Positions 7,543 through 13,558 of a stretch of 14,565 bases of DNA are shown here, piece after piece. The notes below the pieces were generated by a model. The model worked only from the letters and a program-made list of their open reading frames with translations, ran no database searches and had not been told where the DNA came from. The translations under genes and the position numbers were made by a program. Every line of letters begins with the position of its first letter. Positions within the stretch are counted from its first letter, which is position 1. The stretch comes from Rhodospirillaceae bacterium (GTDB taxonomy: Bacteria > Pseudomonadota > Alphaproteobacteria > UBA9219): positions 1 through 14,565 of the forward strand of contig DNGD01000064.1 in NCBI GenBank assembly GCA_003486725.1, in the 5' to 3' direction.

Positions 7543-8778
7543 TTAACTTCCTTGAATGCCAATAAACATGCTTCTGGACTTGTCCTTTTCCAAAGAATAG
7601 TAAAGCCTTTGCTCAAACCCGTGGATAAGTGTGCTACCTGCCGCATCCGCACCCGTGTAGGCCGTTGATGTTTCACCGTAAACGGCACCCTTAACACCAA
7701 GCAGATCGTATGGGCTTGTCACCGTGGTTGCCTTAATCATGCCTTGCGCTAGATAGACTCTGGCCGTTCCCGTTACGCGCCGCTGTGAGCTGACCATGAG
7801 CGCCTTCATATCATCCATATAAGGATCGTACATTTTAGCTTCGTGCAGCATTTCTCCGAACTTTTCGGCAATCGCGCGTTTGCCGGAAATCTGGCTTTGA
7901 GTCATTACGATGGCTTCAAGCCGGCTGTGGGCTTCGTACAAAATGTCAGCGGCAGGAGATTCAAAAGCGATGCGACCTTTTTTACCGGGTGACGTGGTGC
8001 TGAGGTAATAATTCCGGCCTATACAGAACTTGTTTCCAATTTCTGTAATCCGGCGGATGATTGCAACAGCTCCCGTTGTCGTTTGTTCTTCAAAGTTTAC
8101 CGAAACCGGATTTCCTTTTTCGAATGTAATGTCTAAAACGCCTTCCGTGGCCTTGGGATCGGGATGGCTGTACCACGCTTCCTCGGGAATCAAGCCATCG
8201 GATTTGTGCGTTTCGCCGCCGCCAATGGAAATACCCCACAGGCCGACATTATAAGAATAGGTTGTGCCTTTTTCCGTGACAGAGATGTTATGCTTGCGCA
8301 AATAATCGGCAGAAAAGGCGCGTGTAATGTCAAATTCGCGGATTGGCGATTTGCCAACGACTTTGCCTTGGCCAAGAACCTGAGTGGCCACGTCAAAGCG
8401 ATATTGATCGTTTCCGGCACCCGTCGAGCCATTGATGAACATATCCGCTTTTTCCTCGCGGCAGGCATCAAGCGCGTATTTGGCAATGACGGGACGCTCA
8501 GAACTGACGCATAGGGGATAGCCATCGCGTGTGCAATTTCCGAAAATCATGTATTGAATGATCTCATCATAATAAGACTGTGAGCCGTCAACAAAAAGAT
8601 GCTTGTCCGCACCTACTTCTCTGCTGCGCGCCGCAATCTTTTCAGCCTCTTCAGGACTAAAGCCACCAGTGTTGACGGTGCAGGTGATAACGCGCTTAAC
8701 TCCATAAGCCTCACGGCTGTAAGGCACGAGAAAAGACGTATCCAACCCTCCTGAGAAGGCGATTACAGCAGTAGTCAT
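7543..8778 (-). CDS. argG: Argininosuccinate synthase, Bacteroidetes/Xanthomonas-like form
   Basis: A 411-residue protein that joins citrulline and aspartate using ATP. The PP-loop AFSGGLDTS (residues 7-15) binds ATP, and GSTGAGNDQ (117-125) is the family citrulline/aspartate loop. VNTGGFS (35-41), MIFGN plus YPLCVSSER (77-95) and SSQRRVTGT differ from the common ArgG (which has VGQ and YPLATALARP) and match, from memory, the ArgG of Bacteroidetes and, less closely, Xanthomonas. In those organisms the carbamoyl group is added to an acylated ornithine. A good site, AGGAG, lies 6 bases before the ATG. It is second in the leftward operon, 42 bases after an unknown gene. The synthase fold is certain; the exact substrate is inferred. 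Confidence 0.92.
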   Translation of the reverse strand: MTTAVIAFSGGLDTSFLVPYSREAYGVKRVITCTVNTGGFSPEEAEKIAARSREVGADKHLFVDGSQSYYDEIIQYMIFGNCTRDGYPLCVSSERPVIAKYALDACREEKADMFINGSTGAGNDQYRFDVATQVLGQGKVVGKSPIREFDITRAFSADYLRKHNISVTEKGTTYSYNVGLWGISIGGGETHKSDGLIPEEAWYSHPDPKATEGVLDITFEKGNPVSVNFEEQTTTGAVAIIRRITEIGNKFCIGRNYYLSTTSPGKKGRIAFESPAADILYEAHSRLEAIVMTQSQISGKRAIAEKFGEMLHEAKMYDPYMDDMKALMVSSQRRVTGTARVYLAQGMIKATTVTSPYDLLGVKGAVYGETSTAYTGADAAGSTLIHGFEQRLYYSLEKDKSRSMFIGIQGS

Positions 8779-8820
8779 TTTTAACTCCTAGATGTTCAAA
8801 TTTTCCAATGGACAAAGCAG

Positions 8821-9711
8821 TTATAACTTGGGGCCACTTTTCAAGATTGGCAAGTAGATTCCTTCGTTCCGCCGTTCTGCGTAGGGCGGCACAATAGAAA
8901 ATGTATTTCCATCCTTCATTTCGTCCTGCATTTGACGCTTGGCAGTAATATCCTTTGCATTCAGCCAGAAGGTTGGCACCACGGGCTGACGGGGCGTGTC
9001 AAGAGTTAGAGGATCGTAATCCACTTTCATTTTAAGAACGAACGTCATATCCTTGCCTGGATGCAAGGGGACAATAGCTTGATCAATTTCAAGATTTGTT
9101 GTCATGCCGCCATGCACTTTCAACGATGGGTTGTCGTATTGTCCAATGATACGATACTCCTTACCGCTGTTTCTCATGCCATGCACTTCGGTGGACAAGG
9201 CCTTGGTATATAGCGCGAGCTGCTTAAAGCCGTTTACCCTGCGTCCCAGACTAAAAAGGGAAAAGTTGACAAAACTGCCATCAATGGCATGTGAATCAAT
9301 TTGTCCCGAAAGTGGTATGTGAGTCATACCCTCATAGCTTTCCGGCGAGTCCTGACGGAAGCCCTCAAGAAGATCTGCGGGAACTTTGGATTTGGGGAGC
9401 ATAAAGCCAACGACCGACTCCGGTAGAAGAACGCAATCCACATAAACCCAACTTGGCATTTTATAGTCTTCGTCCTTAGATCCAAAGCTCAGGAAATTAG
9501 CCGACAGGTAGGCGTCCAGGAAAGGTTTGTCATTAGGATTTTGCATCGCGAAAGCTTGTAGTTGGACACCAAAGGGCTTCAAATTAAGACTGGTCAAAAG
9601 ATGTGCAGATGTCGCAACATAAGGAATGAACCCGTCGTCTAAAAGGCGTGAGAACCATGCAGGTGTTTCTGTTTCCATTGTTTTGTCCTGGTCGTGCTTT
9701 GAGCTATCCAT
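8821..9711 (-). CDS. Unknown 296-residue protein, first gene of the argG-argE-argH operon
   Basis: The start at 9711 is chosen because GGAG (9720-9717) stands 6 bases before it; an ATG at 9723 has no site and follows a hairpin. I recognise no family. The protein has no signal peptide, membrane span or cysteine-rich motif. The first 16 residues are polar; the rest is mixed alpha/beta with strand-like segments such as SWVYVDCVLL, FVNFSLFSLG and DMTFVLKMKVDYDP. Two conspicuous stretches are VHGGMTTNLEIDQAIVPLHPGKD and QPVVPTFWLNAKDI. It lacks the STRT and HPxQ motifs of carbamoyltransferases, so it is not the missing ArgF. Position implies a role in the same pathway: an enzyme, a binding protein or a regulator. 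Confidence 0.75.
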   Translation of the reverse strand: MDSSKHDQDKTMETETPAWFSRLLDDGFIPYVATSAHLLTSLNLKPFGVQLQAFAMQNPNDKPFLDAYLSANFLSFGSKDEDYKMPSWVYVDCVLLPESVVGFMLPKSKVPADLLEGFRQDSPESYEGMTHIPLSGQIDSHAIDGSFVNFSLFSLGRRVNGFKQLALYTKALSTEVHGMRNSGKEYRIIGQYDNPSLKVHGGMTTNLEIDQAIVPLHPGKDMTFVLKMKVDYDPLTLDTPRQPVVPTFWLNAKDITAKRQMQDEMKDGNTFSIVPPYAERRNEGIYLPILKSGPKL

Positions 9712-9726
9712 TTTATTCTCCATCGG

Positions 9727-9750
9727 AACGCCTCACCAGTGAGGCGTTTT
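9727..9750. terminator. Strong hairpin with T run on the + side, just upstream of the unknown gene
   Basis: AACGCCTCAC (9727-9736), CA, GTGAGGCGTT (9739-9748) is a perfect 10-base inverted repeat followed on the + strand by TTTTCCTTTTT. It reads as an intrinsic terminator for rightward transcription, yet no rightward gene precedes it. For the leftward operon it falls in the 5' leader, 7 bases before the Shine-Dalgarno sequence. It may block antisense transcription from the argG side or structure the leader. Confidence 0.6.
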
Positions 9751-9848
9751 CCTTTTTATCAGATATAATCTCGATGTTACAGGGAAGGTTATGGTTAACC
9801 GATAAAATCGGCACTCTTATTAATGTTAATATCAATATGCTTAAAATC

Positions 9849-9864
9849 GTCAATAAGTATTGAC
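9849..9864. promoter_or_regulatory. Perfect palindromic operator candidate
   Basis: GTCAATA-AG-TATTGAC is a 7-2-7 perfect inverted repeat. Each arm carries the start of an outward -35-like hexamer (TTGACA on +, TTGACG on -), so a dimeric regulator bound here could act on both operons at once. It does not match the E. coli ARG box pattern. The regulator at 4255 is a possible binder, but that is inference. Confidence 0.5.
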
Positions 9865-10017
9865 AGAAGCTGGTCTAAACATGAGAATGGCTCCAACGGG
9901 AGATTGCCTTTGAAAGAAACAAAAATCATCTTTTTGCGACGACGGCTCATTTAGCTGCCGAGGGTAGCTCATGCCCTTATGTTGATTTTCTGTATCTTAT
10001 TCGAATTAGGTAGATTT

Positions 10018-10161
10018 ATGTACGACGAACATGCGTCTTCGGTGCTCGGTGGTGGAAACATCCCTTTCAAGGCTATACGTCTTTTGTGTACATCCCAGTT
10101 ACATTTAGCAAATGGGTGCGGGGTGGTCGCACATTGCATTTCGCGTTTGCGACGATACTAA
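10018..10161 (+). CDS. Possible small leader ORF (47 codons)
   Basis: An ATG frame of 47 residues, with a weak AGGTAG about 6 bases upstream, ends 47 bases before the acetyltransferase start. The product (MYDEHASSVLGGGNIPFKA at the start, ending SRLRRY) matches nothing I know. It could be a leader peptide for the GNAT operon or chance. Three Arg codons fall in its last five residues, which would be of interest if it were an arginine-sensing leader. Confidence 0.2.
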   Translation: MYDEHASSVLGGGNIPFKAIRLLCTSQLHLANGCGVVAHCISRLRRY

Positions 10162-10208
10162 TACATTTTTTGATTTGTTTTTGTTCATTCATATAAAGGA
10201 AAACTATC

Positions 10209-10940
10209 ATGTTAGACCAAACGCCTGCAGTACTGGATCACGCGCCTTCCCTATCAGAGATATTGCCGCTTTCCGCCCCCCACTTATCTGATGTTCTCCA
10301 CCTTCAAAAAATTGTTGTTGATGCCTTGGAGCCAGAAAGAAAAAATGTCATGATTCCCAAAAACAGGGAACAGTTTCATGTCAGAATGACGGATTGGGGG
10401 AGAATGTGCGGTATCTTTGCTGAACATGAAGGAAGGCGAGACCTGATAGCTTACGGGATTCTTGCAATGCCGAACGATAGTTGGCCCGTTGCGGACATGA
10501 TCCTCTCTCCTAAAAATTTACCTTGTAATCCAAACGCCTTGGGCGTTCTCCAAAATGCTGTGGTTCATCCATGTTATAGAAACCATGGAGTTCATCCTCA
10601 GCTTGTTGCGGCGCGGATCGAGATCTGTTTTAAGTTAAATCGGCAACACATCATGAGTGAGATTGCCGTATCCAATCCGGCAAGTCTTAAGGGGCTGCTC
10701 AAACTTGGGTTTAACGTCATAAGCGCCGACACAGATCCATCCGATGGTTGTCGGCTTTTCTTTGTTCACAGAGAAGCAGCCTCGGTCCAGCCAGCATGTA
10801 GCGAGTCGACCATTTGGATCAATCCAGAAAAAGAATACGAAAGAACTAGCCAGTTATTGGCGCACGGCTATAAAGGCACTTCAATTATGCGGTCAGGAAA
10901 AACAAACGGATATCTCTTGGCATTGCACCCATCTTCATGA
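10209..10940 (+). CDS. GNAT-family N-acetyltransferase
   Basis: A 243-residue cytoplasmic acetyl-CoA-dependent acyltransferase. The site AAGGA (10196-10200) lies 8 bases before the ATG. Motif A of the fold is AVVHPCYRNHGVHPQLVAA (117-135), with the acetyl-CoA pyrophosphate loop at YRNHGV. Motif B is NPASLKGLLKLGF (156-168). About 55 residues follow the usual end of the domain; LLAHGYKGTSIM..GYLLAL (216-239) resembles the LLKLGFNVIS..CRLFFV segment (163-186), which suggests a partial tandem copy. Its place next to arginine-type genes makes glutamate, ornithine or another amino acid a likely substrate, for example as a stand-alone acetylglutamate synthase, but the substrate cannot be read from sequence. 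It is followed by the deacylase gene after 22 bases. Confidence 0.8.
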   Translation: MLDQTPAVLDHAPSLSEILPLSAPHLSDVLHLQKIVVDALEPERKNVMIPKNREQFHVRMTDWGRMCGIFAEHEGRRDLIAYGILAMPNDSWPVADMILSPKNLPCNPNALGVLQNAVVHPCYRNHGVHPQLVAARIEICFKLNRQHIMSEIAVSNPASLKGLLKLGFNVISADTDPSDGCRLFFVHREAASVQPACSESTIWINPEKEYERTSQLLAHGYKGTSIMRSGKTNGYLLALHPSS

Positions 10941-10948
10941 AGATGGGT
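10927..10948 (+). promoter_or_regulatory. Palindromic hairpin over the GNAT stop codon
   Basis: ACCCATCTT-CATG-AAGATGGGT is a perfect 9-base stem with a 4-base loop containing the start of the GNAT stop region (TGA at 10938-10940). It ends 3 bases before the AAGGA site of the next gene. Ribosomes ending GNAT translation would melt it, so it could couple translation of the deacylase to GNAT. It is followed by only three T, so termination is less likely. Confidence 0.55.
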
Positions 10949-10962
10949 TTCAAGGAAAACAC

Positions 10963-11844
10963 ATGAATGAATCACACGATATCACGCGCTTTTCCTCGAT
11001 TAACAAGGGACCGCATCTTCTCGTGTTGGGGTCAATCCATGGCAACGAGATTTGTGGCAAGATCGCGATTCAAAGAGCCATTGAACTGTTTCGTCGTGGC
11101 AAATGGAAATTGAAAGCCGGAACTGTCACTTTTTTGCCAGTCGCAAATCCCTTGGCTCACAAAAGGGATATTCGTTTTGTTGACGTTAATCTTAACCGCG
11201 TCATAAAAGAACACAAAAACCCGAAGCGTTATGAAGAGTTTCTTGCGAACACCATTGTGCGCCTGATCAAAGAGTGTGATTGGCTTTTGGATATCCACTC
11301 CTTTCATACGCGTGGCGCACCTGCGGTTTTTCGAGACTTCAACGATAAGAGGACGAAAGCATTTTGCCAGTGTTTCGAAGTCGAATGCATTATTACTGGT
11401 TGGATACAGATGTACGAAGCGTTAGGTAAGAAAAATGTTAACGCGGGAGATACGGTTTCTTTTGCGCACCAACACAAAAAGCCAGGCGTGGTGATCGAGT
11501 GCGGCCAGCATAGCGATCCCAAAAACACTAAGGTTGCTTTAACAGCCATAGAAAATGCACTTGCGCATCTCAACCTAATCGAAGGCACGTCCAAGCGCCG
11601 CAAGCCTGCCAAGAAACAAGGAGCGGTGAGGGGATACAAGATCGTCCTTAAACAAAAAGAAGGCGAGTTAACGAAAATATGGAAGAACCTTGATAAAATT
11701 CGCGCAGGGGAAGTGATTGCCGTCTATAAGGATGGCAGCTGCGAAAGGGCACCTCGCGATGGACACATCATTCTCCCCAAGCCTTGGGCAAAAACAGGGG
11801 AAGAATGGTTCTATTTTGGTGTGCCAGAGCTCTCTAAGCCCTAG
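10963..11844 (+). CDS. AstE/aspartoacylase-family (M14) zinc deacylase
   Basis: A 293-residue protein. ATG 10963 is chosen for AAGGA (10952-10956) 6 bases upstream; the frame opens earlier but would overlap GNAT by about 200 bases. Zinc ligands are visible: His26 and Glu29 in GSIHGNE and His112 in LLDIHSFH. N-L-N-R (76-79) supplies substrate-binding Asn/Arg, and Glu179 in VVIECGQH is the likely catalytic acid/base. Family members remove succinyl or acetyl groups from amino acids (succinylglutamate, acetylaspartate). A C-terminal beta-rich part (about 222-290) completes the family layout. A GNAT and a deacylase in one operon imply addition and removal of the same acyl group, or two different acylated intermediates. 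The substrate is not known. Confidence 0.85.
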   Translation: MNESHDITRFSSINKGPHLLVLGSIHGNEICGKIAIQRAIELFRRGKWKLKAGTVTFLPVANPLAHKRDIRFVDVNLNRVIKEHKNPKRYEEFLANTIVRLIKECDWLLDIHSFHTRGAPAVFRDFNDKRTKAFCQCFEVECIITGWIQMYEALGKKNVNAGDTVSFAHQHKKPGVVIECGQHSDPKNTKVALTAIENALAHLNLIEGTSKRRKPAKKQGAVRGYKIVLKQKEGELTKIWKNLDKIRAGEVIAVYKDGSCERAPRDGHIILPKPWAKTGEEWFYFGVPELSKP

Positions 11845-12279
11845 AAATCTCCTTTTTTAACCTGTTAAGCTTTTCATGATGGGCCGACCTCGTTTTTTTA
11901 TTGATTTATAGAAAATTTCAATTACTTTCCACTCAATAGAAGCGCACGTACCACTGGCCCAAGGACGAAGGCGGATTGCCACCTGTTTCGTTCCCCAATG
12001 GTTTATGTAACGACGCTTTGCCTGCTTGGAATGTCATGACGGCGTTTCAGGGTAAAGTGGTGAGCAGCAGAGACCTCTCGTAGAGCAAAGATTGCAAAAT
12101 GGGGGTAGCCTTCGTTGCAAGGCAAAGAAACTTTGGGCCGGGTATGAAAGGGTATTTGTCCTGCGTGGCAGATGTCCATTTCCGTTTCTCCCCGTCCGCA
12201 TCTTTTGGTGCGCCGTCTTTGGATGACAAAGACGGTGAGAGGATTCTTCTGCGCTCCTTCGCAAAGGGAGACGGGTTAT
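11845..12279 (+). other. 435-base non-coding or leader region before the decarboxylase
   Basis: No convincing complete gene. A stop-free stretch at 11905-12060 (+) reads protein-like (TYHWPKDEGGLPPVSFPNGL and on to SSRDLS) but has no start codon and could be a gene remnant. A 62-codon ATG frame at 12099-12287 overlaps the decarboxylase start by 8 bases, without a good ribosome binding site. A strong hairpin lies at 12211-12237. T-rich stretches near 11855 and 11893 follow the deacylase gene, but no clear terminator stem is seen. The length and structure suit a long regulated 5' leader. Confidence 0.5.
12211..12237 (+). promoter_or_regulatory. Leader hairpin upstream of the decarboxylase
   Basis: CGCCGTCTTTG-GATGA-CAAAGACGGTG forms 9 perfect pairs plus one G-T and one C-G pair at the base. 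It ends 26 bases before the AAGGGAG site of the decarboxylase gene. No T run follows, so control of translation or RNA stability is more likely than termination. Confidence 0.5.
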
Positions 12280-13533
12280 ATGGCTAAAGAAAGAGGGGCT
12301 CTTAAGTCCGTTTTATACGGTACGAGCGAAAAAAATAGAATCATGGCCGCAGCAAACGCGCCAAATGGAATCGCATGCTTTACTAGCGTTGAAGCCGCCG
12401 TACAGAAGTTGTTGCCAGATAAACCGCTCTACTGCATGCATCCTGATGAAATCAAAGAAGCTGCGACGCTCTTTCTTAAGCATTTTTCTGGTAAGACTTT
12501 TTACGCTGTAAAATCCAATCCGGACAAATACGTTTTACAACAATTAGGATCAGCCGGCATTTGTCATTTTGACGTAGCCTCTATGGACGAAATTCGTCTC
12601 ATTAAAGGTCTTTTTCCTGAATCCTGCCTAGCCTTCATGAACACGGTGAAGGCCCGCGAAGCAATCTCCGCATCCTATTACGATTACGGAGTAAGAACCT
12701 TTGTCTTCGACAGCTTTCAAGAGCTTCAAAAGATCAGACAAGAAACAAATGATGCTACAGACCTGAACCTATTTGTCAGGCTGGCCCTCCCCAAGGGAAG
12801 TGCTCTTCATCCGCTGTCAGAGAAATTTGGTGCATCGCCAGAGCTTGCTGTCTCTCTTTTGCAAGAAGCATCGCTGAAGTCACGACGCCTTGGTCTATCT
12901 TTTCACGTGGGATCCCAAACGATGAATCCAAATTCCTACATTTTTGCACTTGAGCTAACACAGCGCGTTTTGCGCGAGGCTAACGTCAAATTAGACATCT
13001 TGGATATCGGTGGAGGTTTTCCAGTGCCTAGCAGCAACAATAAAGTGCCACCACTTGCAAACTATCTTGAGATAATTCAGAACGAAATTAAAACGATGGG
13101 TTTATCTAAAGATTGTGAACTCTGGGCTGAACCCGGCACGGCATTATGCGGCCGGTCAACGACGCTTATCCTACGCGTTGAGCTTCGAAAAGACGATGCT
13201 CTCCATCTCAATGATGGAGGGTATGGGGCTCTGTTCGATTGTTGCTGGCTCAAAGTGCACAAGGATATGCGGGTCATTTATGCAAAAGATAACAGTCCCG
13301 CAAATGATCCCGCACAAAAAGCATTTAAACTTTACGGCCCCACGTGCGATTCTTCTGACGCAATTCTGGGGCCAATTTATCTGCCGGACGACATAGAAGA
13401 AGGCGACTTTATCGCTGTGTCAAATATGGGAGCTTATGGCATGGCCATGCAGAGTGGGTTCAATGGATTTTATTCAGATAAAAAGGTCGAGATAATCTCA
13501 TCACCGGATCCGAAAGTGATGACGCTTATATAA
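12280..13533 (+). CDS. PLP-dependent basic amino acid decarboxylase, ornithine decarboxylase-like (fold III)
   Basis: A 417-residue protein. ATG 12280 has AAGGGAG (12264-12270) 9 bases upstream. Family features: the PLP lysine Lys78 in FYAVKSNP, FDVASMDEI (98-105), His209 in LSFHVGSQ stacking on PLP, glycine loop DIGGGFP (242-248), NDGGYGALFD (311-320), and Cys356/Asp357 in YGPTCDSSD, the active-site pair of ornithine decarboxylases. It would turn ornithine into putrescine, or lysine or arginine-like substrates into their amines. One oddity is EPGT (284-287), where the family has EPGR and the Arg contacts the PLP phosphate. The first 40 residues are less typical. It lies downstream of the GNAT-deacylase pair after a long leader and is convergent with the kinase-fold gene. 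Confidence 0.88.
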   Translation: MAKERGALKSVLYGTSEKNRIMAAANAPNGIACFTSVEAAVQKLLPDKPLYCMHPDEIKEAATLFLKHFSGKTFYAVKSNPDKYVLQQLGSAGICHFDVASMDEIRLIKGLFPESCLAFMNTVKAREAISASYYDYGVRTFVFDSFQELQKIRQETNDATDLNLFVRLALPKGSALHPLSEKFGASPELAVSLLQEASLKSRRLGLSFHVGSQTMNPNSYIFALELTQRVLREANVKLDILDIGGGFPVPSSNNKVPPLANYLEIIQNEIKTMGLSKDCELWAEPGTALCGRSTTLILRVELRKDDALHLNDGGYGALFDCCWLKVHKDMRVIYAKDNSPANDPAQKAFKLYGPTCDSSDAILGPIYLPDDIEEGDFIAVSNMGAYGMAMQSGFNGFYSDKKVEIISSPDPKVMTLI

Positions 13534-13539
13534 ACAAGT

Positions 13540-13558
13540 GGATACCATCAGGTTATCC
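13540..13558. terminator. Possible hairpin between convergent genes
   Basis: GGATACC-ATCA-GG(T)TATCC pairs with one bulged T; an alternative stem is GGTTA/TAACC (13551-13566). It overlaps the stop of the kinase-fold gene and follows the decarboxylase stop by 6 bases. There is no good T run, so a terminator role is weakly supported. Confidence 0.3.

Larger units (their letters stand above)
9712..10208. promoter_or_regulatory. Divergent control region between the two operons
   Basis: 497 AT-rich bases without a convincing gene lie between the leftward operon (unknown-argG-argE-argH) and the rightward pair (GNAT-AstE-like). Besides the hairpin at 9727-9750 and the palindrome at 9849-9864, it holds small inverted repeats: GGTTAACC (9793-9800), CCGAT-AAA-ATCGG (9799-9811) and ATTAA-TG-TTAAT (9819-9830). 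A direct repeat TTTGCGACGA occurs at 9933-9942 and 10146-10155. A leftward promoter candidate is TTGACG (9853-9848) with TATTAA (9831-9826), spacing 16. A rightward candidate is TTGACA (9860-9865) with a poor -10. A possible 47-codon reading frame lies at 10018-10161. Confidence 0.6.

Noticed and set aside
8821..9711. The unknown protein as carbamoyltransferase or acetoacetate decarboxylase
   Set aside because: The STRT and HPxQ carbamoyltransferase motifs are absent, and I could not align it convincingly with acetoacetate decarboxylases.
9933..10155. Direct repeat TTTGCGACGA (two copies) as an attachment site or regulator repeat
   Set aside because: Ten bases repeated twice in a region of this size is weak evidence, and neither copy is placed like an attachment site.
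10169..10196. Promoter-like TTGATT with TATAAA, spacing 16, before the GNAT gene
   Set aside because: Transcription would begin at or after the AAGGA ribosome binding site (10196-10200), so the message would lose it.
10744..10962. Longer N-terminus for the AstE-like deacylase
   Set aside because: It would overlap the GNAT gene by about 200 bases in another frame, and the ATG at 10963 has a clear site.
12034..12264. Leftward reading frames of 60 and 76 codons in the decarboxylase leader
   Set aside because: They overlap each other, one depends on a TTG start, neither has a ribosome binding site and neither product looks like a known protein.
12172..12279. Longer N-terminus for the decarboxylase
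   Set aside because: The added 36 residues are Arg- and Ser-rich, unlike the family, and the ATG at 12280 has a good site 9 bases upstream.
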